From assembly GCA_020831805.1 (NCBI GenBank), contig JAFIFX010000001.1, positions 372,001 to 436,000 of the forward strand: 64,000 nt of DNA. Reading direction: 5' to 3'. This DNA is from Planctomycetota bacterium. GTDB taxonomy: Bacteria > Planctomycetota > Phycisphaerae > Phycisphaerales > UBA1924. This document shows, piece by piece, positions 36,980 through 45,787 of this stretch (the stretch's first letter is position 1; every line of letters begins with the position of its first letter). Both the position numbers and the translations under genes were made by a program. Under the pieces are notes generated by a model that was not told the origin of the DNA, made no database searches, and saw only the letters and a program-made list of their open reading frames with translations.

Positions 36980-37016
36980 TGCGTTCTCCGTTCTTTCTGA
37001 TCCATGCGGCCGGGCT

Positions 37017-37628
37017 TTACGCGCTCTGGGCGTCGGGGCCGGGCTTGCTTTCTTGGGTGATTTTCTTGTTGAACCTGTTCATCGCGGCCGAGATTCCTTC
37101 CCGCACCACGCACTCTGCCGCGTCCGCGGCCTCGGCCGTCCCGGCCCTGACCGCGTCCAGCTCCTCATCGCCGAACCGGGACAGCACCCAGTCCGCCTTG
37201 ACCCAGCCGGGGGGCACGGCCCCCACGCCGATCCGCAGGCGGGGGTAGTCCGCCCCGCCCAGGGCCCGGTCGATGTCGGCCAGGCCGTTGTGCCCGCCCG
37301 CGCTGCCCTTCTCGCGGATCCTGATGGTCCCCACGGGCAGGGCCACCTCGTCCACGATCACCAGCACGTCGGAAGAAGGGTCGAGCTTGAAGAACCGGAC
37401 CGCCTCGCCCACCGTGCGGCCGGAGAGGTTCATGAAGGTGGTCGGCTTGGCCAGCAGCACCTTCTCGCCGCCGATGGACGCATCGAGCGTCACGGCGTTG
37501 AACCTCGCCCTGGGCACCATGCCGGCGGCGTGCCGGCGCGCCAGCTCGTCCAACGCAAGGAATCCTGCGTTGTGACGGGTGCGCTCGTACTGAGCGCCCG
37601 GGTTGCCCAGGCCGACGATGAGTTTCAT
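37017..37628 (-). CDS. pth: Peptidyl-tRNA hydrolase
   Basis: A 203-aa enzyme that frees tRNA from prematurely released peptidyl-tRNA. Visible active-site segments are VGLGNPGAQYERTRHNAGF (Asn and catalytic His), KPTTFMNLSG (Asn), the Asp in VIVDEVALPVG, and GSAGGHNGL. It lies 8 nt after rplY, a pairing common in bacteria. Confidence 0.96.
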   Translation of the reverse strand: MKLIVGLGNPGAQYERTRHNAGFLALDELARRHAAGMVPRARFNAVTLDASIGGEKVLLAKPTTFMNLSGRTVGEAVRFFKLDPSSDVLVIVDEVALPVGTIRIREKGSAGGHNGLADIDRALGGADYPRLRIGVGAVPPGWVKADWVLSRFGDEELDAVRAGTAEAADAAECVVREGISAAMNRFNKKITQESKPGPDAQSA

Positions 37629-37636
37629 GACGCGGG

Positions 37637-38302
37637 TCAGTCCTTCTTCTTCTCGTCGTCGCCCGAAGCTTCCTTCTTCGCGGTCAGGACCTCGGGCTCG
37701 GCCGAACCATCGACGCTGGCGGCCTCGCCGGTGCTCTCGGGCTCCTCGGCCTTCATGATGATCTGGACGACCACGGTGTCGGGATCGGTCAGCAGCTTCA
37801 TGGTCTTGACGGGCAGCTCGATCTCGCCGGCGTGGATCACATCGCCCACGTCCATGCCCGAAACATCGACCTCGATCTGATCGGGCAGGTTGGTCACCAG
37901 GCAGTTGAGCTGCAGCTCGTTGACCGGGTGCATGAGCACCGCGCCGGCCTTCTTCAGGCCCTTGGCCTCGCCGACGAACTTGAGGTGGGCGCGGGTGTCG
38001 ACGCGCTCGTTCAGGTCCACCCGGGCGAAGTCGGCGTGGATGATGTTGGTGCCCAGGTAGTCATAGCCAAGGTCCTTGAGCAGCACGAACTGCTTCTTAC
38101 CGTCGAGTTCCATCGAGAAAACCTTCTCGCCCCTGCTGATGAAACGCAGGGCCTCGCGGGCCTCGAGCGTGACGGGCTGGGGGTCTTCCTTGTGGCCGTA
38201 GACGACGGCGGGCAGGCCGCCCGTCTCGCGGATGCGCTTGGCGTAACGCGAGCCGACGCGGTCGCGGAGTTTGGCGTTCAGGACTGGTGCGTCTTCATGC
38301 AT
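37637..38302 (-). CDS. rplY: Ribosomal protein bL25/general stress protein Ctc
   Basis: A 221-aa two-domain L25 of the long (TL5/Ctc) type that binds 5S rRNA. N-terminal domain motifs are SRYAKRIRETGGLPAVVYGH and a later DFARVDL. The C-terminal beta domain contains VTNLPDQIEVDVSGMDVGD. The tail of about 35 residues is acidic and Lys-rich (ASGDDEKKKD). GAGG precedes the ATG. The 73-nt spacer to prs contains the imperfectly repeated word AAGCAAACA on the coding strand. Confidence 0.95.
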   Translation of the reverse strand: MHEDAPVLNAKLRDRVGSRYAKRIRETGGLPAVVYGHKEDPQPVTLEAREALRFISRGEKVFSMELDGKKQFVLLKDLGYDYLGTNIIHADFARVDLNERVDTRAHLKFVGEAKGLKKAGAVLMHPVNELQLNCLVTNLPDQIEVDVSGMDVGDVIHAGEIELPVKTMKLLTDPDTVVVQIIMKAEEPESTGEAASVDGSAEPEVLTAKKEASGDDEKKKD

Positions 38303-38375
38303 GGTTGATTCCTCGTTTCTGTTTGCTTTGTTTCTTGTTTGCTTCGTTCTGGCTTGGTTGCTGTGCCCCGCCGGC

Positions 38376-39380
38376 TCACCGCTTCACGCCCGCGGTCCCG
38401 CGGAACAGGGCGCTGATCGAAGAGTTGTTGTGGATGCGTCCGATCGCCTCGCCGAGCAGCTCGCCCACGGAGAGCACGACCAGCTTGTCCTGGATCGGCA
38501 GGCAACGCTCGCCGACCGGGATGGTGTCGGTGATGACGACCCTGGAGATATGCGACTCGGCGATCTTCTGCATCGCCCGCCCGGCCAGCACGCCGTGCGT
38601 GGCCGCGGCGATGACATCGATCGCGCCCTCGTCGGCCAGCAGGCGGGCCGCCTCGCAGATCGTGCCGCCGGTGGAGATCATGTCGTCGAACATCAGCACC
38701 CGCTTGCCGGCCACATCGCCGATCAGGTTGCCGACATCGACCTCGGTGCCGGACAGCCGACGCTTGTTGATGATGGCCAGGTCCGCGTCGAGCAGGTTGG
38801 CCATCTTCTCGGCCACCTTCACATTGCCCACATCGGGCGAGACCAGGCAGAGATCGCCCAGCTCCTCGCGGATCGACATGAAGTAATCGTGGAACACCGG
38901 ACCCGCGCTGAGGTGGTCCACCGGCAGGTCGAAGAATCCCTGGATCTGCGCCGCGTGCAGGTCGATGGCCAGCACCCGGTCGGCCTTGGCCGCGGTGATC
39001 AGATTGGCCACCAGCTTGGCCGTGATGGGCACCCGCCCCTCGTCCTTGCGGTCCTGACGCCCGTACCCGTAGTAGGGCATCACCAGCGTGATCCGCGCCG
39101 CGCTGGCCCGACGCAGGCAGTCGCAGAAGACCAGCAGCTCCATCAGGTTGTCATTGACCGGCTCGCAGGTGGACAGGATCACGAAACAATCCCGACCGCG
39201 CACGTCGTCGTCGAGCTTGGTGATGATCTCGCCGTCGGCGAACAGGCTCGTCCGCGCGCCGCCGAGCGGGATCTTGAGGTGATCGCAGACCCGCTGGGCC
39301 AGGTGCTTGCAGTTCCGGCCCGCGAAGACCTTCAGCTCGCCGTATCCCCCATTGCCGGTATGACCGCCGCCGCTGTTCAT
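38376..39380 (-). CDS. prs: Ribose-phosphate pyrophosphokinase
   Basis: A 334-aa enzyme making PRPP from ribose 5-phosphate and ATP. Typical segments are SLFADGEIITKL, PYYGYGRQDRKDEGRVPITA, AIDLHAAQIQGFFDLPVDHL, VSPDVGNVKVAEK and the PRPP loop MFDDMISTGGTI. The Gly-rich first 12 residues are an extension. The ATG at 39380 overlaps the stop of the GlmU-like gene (ATGA). PRPP feeds nucleotide, His, Trp and NAD synthesis, and the coupling with a UDP-GlcNAc gene is common in bacteria. Confidence 0.96.
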   Translation of the reverse strand: MNSGGGHTGNGGYGELKVFAGRNCKHLAQRVCDHLKIPLGGARTSLFADGEIITKLDDDVRGRDCFVILSTCEPVNDNLMELLVFCDCLRRASAARITLVMPYYGYGRQDRKDEGRVPITAKLVANLITAAKADRVLAIDLHAAQIQGFFDLPVDHLSAGPVFHDYFMSIREELGDLCLVSPDVGNVKVAEKMANLLDADLAIINKRRLSGTEVDVGNLIGDVAGKRVLMFDDMISTGGTICEAARLLADEGAIDVIAAATHGVLAGRAMQKIAESHISRVVITDTIPVGERCLPIQDKLVVLSVGELLGEAIGRIHNNSSISALFRGTAGVKR

Positions 39381-40180
39381 CGCATGCTCCCCATGCCCGA
39401 CGCCCGCCCGGCCGCCGCTCGATCTCGGAAAATCCGGTCCACCTCCGCCAGGTGGTCCGGCGTGTTGATGCTCAGCACATCTTCCGGGGGCACCGCGTCG
39501 ATCACCTCGACCGCCAGCCCCTCGCCGAGCATCGCCTCGAACACATCGGTGATGTAGTACTCCCCCGAGACCTCGTTGCGCTTGACCCCCGCCAGCGACC
39601 GGAACAACGCCCCCGCGTCGAAGCAGTAGTAGCTGGGGTTGATCTCGCGCACGCCCAGCTCCTCCGGCGACGCATTCTTCTGCTCGACGATCCGCAGGAA
39701 CCGGCCCCGCCCGTCCCGCACGATGCGGCCGTAGCCGGACGGGTCGTCGATCACGCTGGTCGCCAGCGTCGCCGCCGCCCCGGCCTGGCGGTGCCGGGCG
39801 AGCACGGTGCGGAGCGTCTCGGGCCGGATCAGCGGCCCGTCGCCGCAGAGCACGAACAGGTCCAGCCCGTCGCGCGTCCGCTCCGGATACGCCCCCGCGG
39901 CGCACATCACCGCGTGGCCCGTGCCGAGCTGCTCGTCTTGCACCGCGTACTCGACCCGGTCGCCGTAGGCGGCCAGCGCCTCGCGCACCAGTTCCTGCTT
40001 GTACCCCACCACCGCGACCACACGCGTGCAGCCCGCCTCCAGGCAGGCGTCGACCACCGCGCAGATCATCGGACGACCGCCCACCGGGTGGCAGACCTTC
40101 GGCAGGTCGGACCCCATGCGCGTGCCCTTGCCCGCGGCCAGCAGCATCGCCTCAACAGGTTTCTCGGAAGGTTGCGTCAT
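39377..40180 (-). CDS. GlmU-like N-acetylglucosamine-1-phosphate uridylyltransferase, single-domain
   Basis: A 267-aa nucleotidyltransferase. The nucleotide loop is LLAAGKGTRMGSDLPKVCHP. QDEQLGTGHAVMCA, the acidic pair region LCGDGPLI and GYGRIVRDGRGRFLRIVEQK match the uridylyltransferase half of GlmU. The C-terminal left-handed beta-helix acetyltransferase half is absent, so acetylation of glucosamine-1-phosphate must come from another protein. It provides UDP-GlcNAc for peptidoglycan and LPS. It starts 28 nt downstream of tRNA-Gln and is coupled to prs. Confidence 0.88.
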   Translation of the reverse strand: MTQPSEKPVEAMLLAAGKGTRMGSDLPKVCHPVGGRPMICAVVDACLEAGCTRVVAVVGYKQELVREALAAYGDRVEYAVQDEQLGTGHAVMCAAGAYPERTRDGLDLFVLCGDGPLIRPETLRTVLARHRQAGAAATLATSVIDDPSGYGRIVRDGRGRFLRIVEQKNASPEELGVREINPSYYCFDAGALFRSLAGVKRNEVSGEYYITDVFEAMLGEGLAVEVIDAVPPEDVLSINTPDHLAEVDRIFRDRAAAGRASGMGSMR

Positions 40181-40208
40181 CGCGTGGGAGCGACGACAAG
40201 CCCGGGAA

Positions 40209-40279
40209 CTACCCCGCCTGGATTCGAACCAGGACTAGATGTACCAAAAACACCTGTGCTGCCATTACACCACGGGGTA
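40209..40279 (-). tRNA. trnQ: tRNA-Gln (anticodon TTG)
   Basis: A 71-nt cloverleaf on the minus strand. The acceptor TACCCCG pairs with CGGGGTA, discriminator G. The anticodon stem GGTGT/ACATC carries the loop TTTTGGT with anticodon TTG. The T arm CTGG-TTCGAATC-CAGG is intact. CCA is not encoded. It lies just upstream of the GlmU-like gene and may share its transcript. Confidence 0.95.
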
Positions 40280-40732
40280 TCGGTGGATGACCCTTCATCC
40301 AGGTCGGTGGGCTCGTGCGTCGCGCGTCTCCGCTGGCTGAGGATCGAACCGCAGTCCGATCCGGTGTCCGTTCCGCTTCGTCGCGGACCGAACACGCCGG
40401 GAGACCAATCCCGCCCGTGCAGGGCCGCGGCACAGTTCGCCGTGCCCGACACGCCCAAAGGACGCCCGGAACACGACTTGGAGCTGGCCCCCCGCCGGCC
40501 GCACGGGATGAAATCCCATGAAGCGGGGACCCATGGACGCGCCTCGGCGGGAATCACCCCGCGTCCGTCACGCCCGGCTCCGCAAGGGCAAAGTCTAGAC
40601 CATGCCACGGGGCGGTCAACGCGGGCACGCGGATACCGCAAGCGTTCGCGATCGTGCCCGAAACACCTGGCCAGGATATTCACCCCAATCCGGGCCCGCG
40701 TCGCCCCGGGCACCCGGCGGCTATCTTCGTTC
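40280..40732. other. Gene-free region between tRNA-Gln and a lipoprotein gene
   Basis: About 450 nt with no convincing reading frame on either strand. It contains several short GC-rich inverted repeats such as GGGATGAAATCCC at about 40505-40517. A structured RNA is possible but none was recognised. Confidence 0.4.
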
Positions 40733-41329
40733 ATGCCCGCCCGAACAGCCCTGATCCTGCTGGCGATCACGCTCGCTGCCTGCTTACCCGAGGCGCCAAC
40801 CGCGCCGTCGGACCCAAACTCCGGCCCGGCCGTCCGGCTGCTCGATGAGGGTCTGGCCCAGCCCAACCCCTACGCCGTACTCCGGGCCGCCGCCGCCCCG
40901 GACCAGGACGCGTTGCGCGACGAGCTTCGGATCATCGCATGGGCCCCAGTCGCCCCGGCCGGCGGCACGGACCTGCAACGGGCCGGTCACGGCGCGATCA
41001 CTGTCGCGATCGACGCCGAGTTCAGACAGATGGTCCTCGAACTCGGCGCGATGCACGATTCGGGCGACGTCGAGCCCGGCGACTACGAGCGGGCCATGCG
41101 TCTGCTCGACGCGTTCCTCGAGGGATTGCTCCACTCGCACCGGGCCCTCGACACGGCCGGTGTTGACCCGATCGCGTCGGTGCTGACCTACGCGGCGTTG
41201 TCCAGGGCCGTGCTATCGCAGGAACTCGAATCGCGCTCCCTCGAACCGGTGCTCGACGCCGCGACACGCGAACGCTTGGTCGACGCGGCCCGGCGAGCCG
41301 ACTGGGCGGGCCTGGGCGCCGCCCCGTGA
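40733..41329 (+). CDS. Small lipoprotein of unknown function
   Basis: A 198-aa protein with a signal peptide ending in the lipobox ITLAAC (Cys 17) followed by LPEAPTAPSDP. The mature part is mainly helical and acidic (EFRQMVLELGAMHDSGDVEP and YERAMRLLDAFLEGLLHSHR). No family was recognised. It is convergent with the SWIM-domain gene, 10 nt apart. The frame stays open far upstream of the chosen ATG, but those codons overlap the GlmU-like gene and tRNA. Confidence 0.68.
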   Translation: MPARTALILLAITLAACLPEAPTAPSDPNSGPAVRLLDEGLAQPNPYAVLRAAAAPDQDALRDELRIIAWAPVAPAGGTDLQRAGHGAITVAIDAEFRQMVLELGAMHDSGDVEPGDYERAMRLLDAFLEGLLHSHRALDTAGVDPIASVLTYAALSRAVLSQELESRSLEPVLDAATRERLVDAARRADWAGLGAAP

Positions 41330-41339
41330 CCGGGCCGGC

Positions 41340-42410
41340 TCAATCTGCCTCGTCCCCGTCGTCCTCGTCCTGCGCGGCGGACCCGGTGCCCTCCGCCGCC
41401 TTCTCCCCGATCAGGTCGTAGCAGGTCGCCAGCAGCCCCAGCAGCGGGAAACGGCCCTCGGGGAACGGGCTCGGGCCCAGCCGGCGCAGCAGCAGGCAGT
41501 TGATCGGCGGCGGCTCGATCGGCGTGTCCAGTTCCAGCAGGCCCGCGCCGGGCTCCCAGAAATCCTCGAGCGACTGGTCCAGCGGCGCGCTCGACCGGTC
41601 GGTCACCCCCGGCACATGCGGCTGCAGCACCGGCGTCGGCCCGGCGGTCCCGGACCCGGCCACCCGGCGCTGACGCAGGCCCTCGACCAGATGGTCGATC
41701 GGCATGCCCCGCAGCCCGAAGACCAGCATCGGGTCGTCGCCGAGGCGCTCGGCGAGCAGGGCGGTCAGGCACACCGCGTGCTTGCACCAGGGCGATTCCT
41801 CCGACCAGTCCGCACAGGTGCAGGCCGGACGCAGGTCGCCCACCTCCGTCGGCAGCAGGCGCAGGCCCAGCGGGGCGAAGACATCCTCGATGTTGCTCGG
41901 CAGCTCCCCGGCCAGCAGCTTGGCCGCGTAGCGGACCTGCTCGCCCATGGTGCCGATGACCTGCTCCTGCTCGGGCCCGGAGAACACCTCCAGGCCGAGG
42001 GTGGTCTTGTACGGCTTGTCGGCGCGTCCCTGGATGACCGCCTCGCACAGCGTGCCCTCGACGGTCAGCCGCTTGGCCTGCCCCAGGGCCGCGTACTCGA
42101 GCCCCTCGCGCAGGGCTTCGCCCGAAGCCGCCTGCTCGGCCACGCGCAGGACGCGCTGGGTCACCCAGCTCTTGGGCGCCTCGCCGGGCTTGGACTTGGT
42201 CTTGACCCCGCCCCGCACGCGGCGCGGGTTCGTCAGGGGCTTCTTGGTCGAGCGGAACGACGCCACCTGCGGCTTGGCCCGCTTGGGCGCGGTCGGGATC
42301 ACCCCGCTGAGCTGCGGCTTGGCCACCACCTTCACCGTCCGGTCGGCCTTGGGCGGGGGCGGCGGGGCCGCGTCGGGCTTCTTCTTGCTCGCCTTCTTCG
42401 CCACGCTCAC
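41340..42410 (-). CDS. SWIM zinc-finger protein coupled to the SNF2 helicase
   Basis: A 356-aa protein. The N-terminal 85 residues are basic (Lys/Pro/Arg-rich). A SWIM motif stands near residue 195: CTCADWSEESPWCKHAVCL, that is CxC then CxH, a zinc fold found in DNA-binding and SNF2-linked proteins. The C-terminal part is acidic (DEDDGDEAD). The GTG start overlaps the helicase stop (GTGA), so the two are made together and probably act as one unit on DNA or RNA polymerase. SWIM/SNF2 neighbours are widespread in bacteria, but the process they serve is not well defined. Confidence 0.86.
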   Translation of the reverse strand: MSVAKKASKKKPDAAPPPPPKADRTVKVVAKPQLSGVIPTAPKRAKPQVASFRSTKKPLTNPRRVRGGVKTKSKPGEAPKSWVTQRVLRVAEQAASGEALREGLEYAALGQAKRLTVEGTLCEAVIQGRADKPYKTTLGLEVFSGPEQEQVIGTMGEQVRYAAKLLAGELPSNIEDVFAPLGLRLLPTEVGDLRPACTCADWSEESPWCKHAVCLTALLAERLGDDPMLVFGLRGMPIDHLVEGLRQRRVAGSGTAGPTPVLQPHVPGVTDRSSAPLDQSLEDFWEPGAGLLELDTPIEPPPINCLLLRRLGPSPFPEGRFPLLGLLATCYDLIGEKAAEGTGSAAQDEDDGDEAD

Positions 42411-45400
42411 TCCTCGTCCGCGATCGCGTCCGCACGCAGTGCCAGGAGGTCACGGAGTTGGTCCGTGTCCAGCTCGGTCAGCCACCGCTCGCCCTGCCCG
42501 ATGATGTTCTCGGCCAGCTCGGTCTTGCTCTCGATCATCTCGTCGATCCGCTCCTCCAGCGTGCCCCGGACGACATACTTGTGGACCTGCACCGTCCGCG
42601 TCTGGCCGATGCGGAAGGCCCGGTCGGTCGCCTGGTTCTCCACCGCGGGGTTCCACCAGCGGTCGAAGTGGAACACATGGTTGGCCGCCGTCAGGTTCAG
42701 GCCCACGCCGCCGGCCTTGAGCGAGAGGATCAGGATCGGGTTCTTGCCCGTGGCCTCCTGGAACCGCTCGATCATCTTCTGGCGCGCGCCCTGCGGCGTG
42801 CCGCCGTGGAGGAAGAGGATCTCGCGCCCCAGCTCGTGGCGCAGCATCCCGCTGAGCATGTGGCCCATCTGGCGGAACTGCGTGAAGATCAACGCCTGAT
42901 CGCCCTCGGACAGCACCTCGTCGAGCATCTCGAGCAGACGCACGCACTTGCCCGATCGCGTCGGGTCGATGACCGCCGCGGCGTGCGGGTCCTGGTCCTT
43001 GAGCATCTGCGCCGGGTGGTTGCAGATCTGCTTGAGCTTAATCAGCGCCGCCAGCACCAGCCCGCGACGGTGGATGCCCTCGGACTGCTCGACTTCCATC
43101 AGCATCCGCTTGACGCACGACTCGTACAGCGCCGCCTGCTCGCTGGTCAGCGGGCACCACTCGCGGCTCTCGAGCTTCTCGGGCAGGTCCGCCACCACCG
43201 TCGGGTCGGTCTTGACGCGACGCAGGATGAACGGGCGCACCAGGCCCCGCAGCTTCTCCATCTTACTCTTGTCGCGGTGGCGCTCGATCGGCACCGAGAA
43301 CCGCCGCCGGAAGTTGCCCGCCGCCCCCAGGTACCCCGGGTTGAGGAAGTCCATGATCGACCACAACTCGCTGAGCCGGTTCTCCACCGGCGTGCCCGTC
43401 AGCGCGATCCGGCGCGGCACATGCACCGCCCGCACCGCCTGGCTCTGCTTGGCCTGCGGGTTCTTGACGAACTGCGCCTCGTCGAGCACCATGCGGCCCC
43501 AAGGCACCGCCTCGAGCATCTCGAGGTCCCGGTTGATCAGGGCGTAGGTCGTCAGGATCAGGTCGTGCTTCTTGGCCTCCTCCACGAACGCCTCGCCCTG
43601 CAGGCGCTCCGGCCCGTGGTGGACCATCACATCCAGCTCGGGGGCGAACCGCTCGGTCTCCTTGACCCAGTTGCCGATGACCGACATCGGGACCACCAGC
43701 AGCGTCGGGGCCGGACGCTGGCCGGGCTCGACCGTCGTGCGTTCGTGCTGGAGCAGCGCGATGAGCTGCACCGTCTTGCCCAGGCCCATGTCGTCGGCCA
43801 GGCACACCCCGAACCCGAACCGCTCCATGAAGGCCATCCAGCTCAGCCCGCGCTGCTGGTACGGACGCAGCGTGCCGCGGAACAACGGGGGCGTCGCCAG
43901 CTCGGGCAGTTCCAGGGCCACGCCCCCCGAGTCGCCGCCGCCGAAGATCGACGCCACCCAGCCCGTCGCGTGCAGCCCGGTCACGGCCACGCCCGTCTGC
44001 GTCGGATCGCTGGCCAGCGCCAGACGCATCGCCTCGCCCAGCTCCATCTCGCCGCCGGGATTCTCTTGAATGAACTTGATGGCGTTCTGCACATCCTCCG
44101 GCCGGATCTCAACCCACTTGCCCCCGATCCGCACCAGCGGCGAGGACTTGCTGGCGAACTGCTCGAACTCGTGCAGCGTCAGCGTCGTGTCGCCGATCGC
44201 GATCTCCCAGTGGTAGCCGACCAGCGTGCCCAGGCCGAGCTGCGGCCCGCCGGCGTCCGCGCCGGCCTGCTGCATCAGCACCTCGGCCGGGTCCGACTCG
44301 ATCCGCAGCCGCGCCCCCAGACGCCCGGCGGGCGAATCCCACCACGCCGGCGCTTCGACCACAAAGCCCTGCTCGATCAGCACCGGACGCACCTCCCGCA
44401 GGAAGCGGTACGCGTCCTTCGTCTCCAGCAGGATCTCGATCGGCTCCGACTCGTCGAGCGTCTCCTCGAGCTTCTTGTCGTACCGGCTGGCCCGGCCCAG
44501 TTCGCCCATCAGCAGTTCCTGAGGCGACTCCAGCGTCAGCCCCTGGATCACCACCGAATCCCGCGAAAGCAGCCAGATGTCCGCCGCCTCGACCGTCACC
44601 TCGGGGTCGACGCTGCTCTGCACGAAGAAGCTCAGCGACCAGCGCACCGACCCGTCCGGCTCCTTGATGTCCTCGTTGAGCCCCTCGGCCAGCGGCTCGG
44701 CGATCCGGAAACCCAGCCGCCACGCCGAACTCTCGCCCCGCTCTTCCAGCGAGCCGATCCAGCGGCGCACCCGCCGGGTGATCTCCGACCGCTGCGTCCC
44801 CGGCGCGGGCACCGCGACGCCGGTGCTCAGCAGGCCGTGCAGCCACGCGACCTGCGGGTCCGCCCGCGGGTCGGTGTCCTCGATCGTGTCGTTCATCTCC
44901 TCGCCGATCAGCGTCCGCCGGCACCACGAGTCGGTCACCCCCGACAGGAACGCCATGGTCACCGACCACGCGTCGTGGGCGTGCTCATCCACCATCGCCC
45001 GCGCCGCCCCCGGCATGGACCCCACCAGCAGAGCCACCCTCCGGGCGGTCGCCTCGTCGGCCAGCCACGGCCACCACGACGCGGTCAGGTCCCCCTCCTC
45101 GTCCTGCAGCATCATGGGCACGAACCGCTGCCCCGCGAGCAGGTGCCGCGCCAGCCGGGCCGCCGCGTCGAAGTACACCGTCCCCGCCCCGAGCACCAGA
45201 GCCCGCCCCACCCCGTTCACCGAGCCCGCATCCGCACGATCGGCCAGCGTTTCGAGGACCGTCCCGGCCTCGCCCGGCCCGACCGACACCGTCGGCACCG
45301 TCACCTCGACCAGCCCGTCGCCCGAGGGCCGATCCGATCCCATCTCCAACGCCAGCGTCGCGCTGGGCAGCACCGCACCGCCCGAACCGGGCAGCCGGAG

Positions 45401-45577
45401 CCGGATCTCGCTCGGCTCGCCATCGATCCAGTCAGGCCGGATCGCGCCGGGGTGGGCGTCCCCCGGGCCAGACCCGGGCTCGAACGGTTGCTCGCACCAG
45501 AGGTGCAGCCGCCCGTCCGTGAAGGACGCGTGAATCACCATCGCTCGCGTCCCGACCGCCGCCGTTGCCTGCACCAC
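42407..45577 (-). CDS. SNF2/RapA-family helicase-like ATPase
   Basis: A 1056-aa protein. The N-terminal roughly 550 residues resemble the SNF2-associated region of bacterial homologues. Motif I is DDMGLGKTVQLIALL (Lys 601), motif II is DEAQ (699-702), motif III is LTGTPVENRLSELWSIMDF, and the second RecA lobe has LSLKAGGVGLNLTAANHV and TDRAFRIGQTRTVQVHK. All are intact, so it is probably an active DNA translocase that remodels nucleoprotein or RNA polymerase complexes. The GTG at 45577 was chosen because GGGAGG lies 6 nt upstream. The ATG at 45541 is an alternative. It is coupled to the SWIM gene. Confidence 0.93.
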   Translation of the reverse strand: MVQATAAVGTRAMVIHASFTDGRLHLWCEQPFEPGSGPGDAHPGAIRPDWIDGEPSEIRLRLPGSGGAVLPSATLALEMGSDRPSGDGLVEVTVPTVSVGPGEAGTVLETLADRADAGSVNGVGRALVLGAGTVYFDAAARLARHLLAGQRFVPMMLQDEEGDLTASWWPWLADEATARRVALLVGSMPGAARAMVDEHAHDAWSVTMAFLSGVTDSWCRRTLIGEEMNDTIEDTDPRADPQVAWLHGLLSTGVAVPAPGTQRSEITRRVRRWIGSLEERGESSAWRLGFRIAEPLAEGLNEDIKEPDGSVRWSLSFFVQSSVDPEVTVEAADIWLLSRDSVVIQGLTLESPQELLMGELGRASRYDKKLEETLDESEPIEILLETKDAYRFLREVRPVLIEQGFVVEAPAWWDSPAGRLGARLRIESDPAEVLMQQAGADAGGPQLGLGTLVGYHWEIAIGDTTLTLHEFEQFASKSSPLVRIGGKWVEIRPEDVQNAIKFIQENPGGEMELGEAMRLALASDPTQTGVAVTGLHATGWVASIFGGGDSGGVALELPELATPPLFRGTLRPYQQRGLSWMAFMERFGFGVCLADDMGLGKTVQLIALLQHERTTVEPGQRPAPTLLVVPMSVIGNWVKETERFAPELDVMVHHGPERLQGEAFVEEAKKHDLILTTYALINRDLEMLEAVPWGRMVLDEAQFVKNPQAKQSQAVRAVHVPRRIALTGTPVENRLSELWSIMDFLNPGYLGAAGNFRRRFSVPIERHRDKSKMEKLRGLVRPFILRRVKTDPTVVADLPEKLESREWCPLTSEQAALYESCVKRMLMEVEQSEGIHRRGLVLAALIKLKQICNHPAQMLKDQDPHAAAVIDPTRSGKCVRLLEMLDEVLSEGDQALIFTQFRQMGHMLSGMLRHELGREILFLHGGTPQGARQKMIERFQEATGKNPILILSLKAGGVGLNLTAANHVFHFDRWWNPAVENQATDRAFRIGQTRTVQVHKYVVRGTLEERIDEMIESKTELAENIIGQGERWLTELDTDQLRDLLALRADAIADEE

Positions 45578-45666
45578 TCAGAGCCTCCCGGTGGGGTTCG
45601 GACCGGGCTTATGCCCGGTCATCAGCCCCGGCGCCGGCCCGATCGCCGGGCCGCAGTCGGGGCAAG

Positions 45667-45738
45667 TGGGAGCCCAGGGATTCGAACCCTGAACCAACGG
45701 CTTAAAAGGCCGCTGCTCTACCGTTGAGCTAGGCTCCC
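45667..45738 (-). tRNA. trnK: tRNA-Lys (anticodon TTT)
   Basis: A 72-nt cloverleaf. The acceptor GGGAGCC pairs with GGCTCCC, discriminator A. D arm is GCTC-AACGGTA-GAGC. The anticodon stem GCGGC/GCCGT carries the loop CTTTTAA. T arm is CAGGG-TTCGAAT-CCCTG. CCA is not encoded. Confidence 0.96.
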
Positions 45739-45787
45739 GCCTTGTCGATCCGGGGCCGAAACCGGCCTCGGGCGCGAAGTGGCAATG

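Noticed and set aside
40338-40356. T-loop-like word GGTTCGATCC on the minus strand
   Set aside because: The flanking stem does not pair fully and no acceptor or anticodon arm could be drawn.
39452-40732. Upstream extension of the lipoprotein frame at 40733
   Set aside because: It runs antisense through the GlmU-like gene and tRNA-Gln; the lipobox fixes the start near 40733.
42458-45727. A 1089-codon open frame on the plus strand opposite the SNF2 helicase
   Set aside because: Arg/Pro/His/Gln-rich with no motif; the opposite strand carries all helicase motifs.
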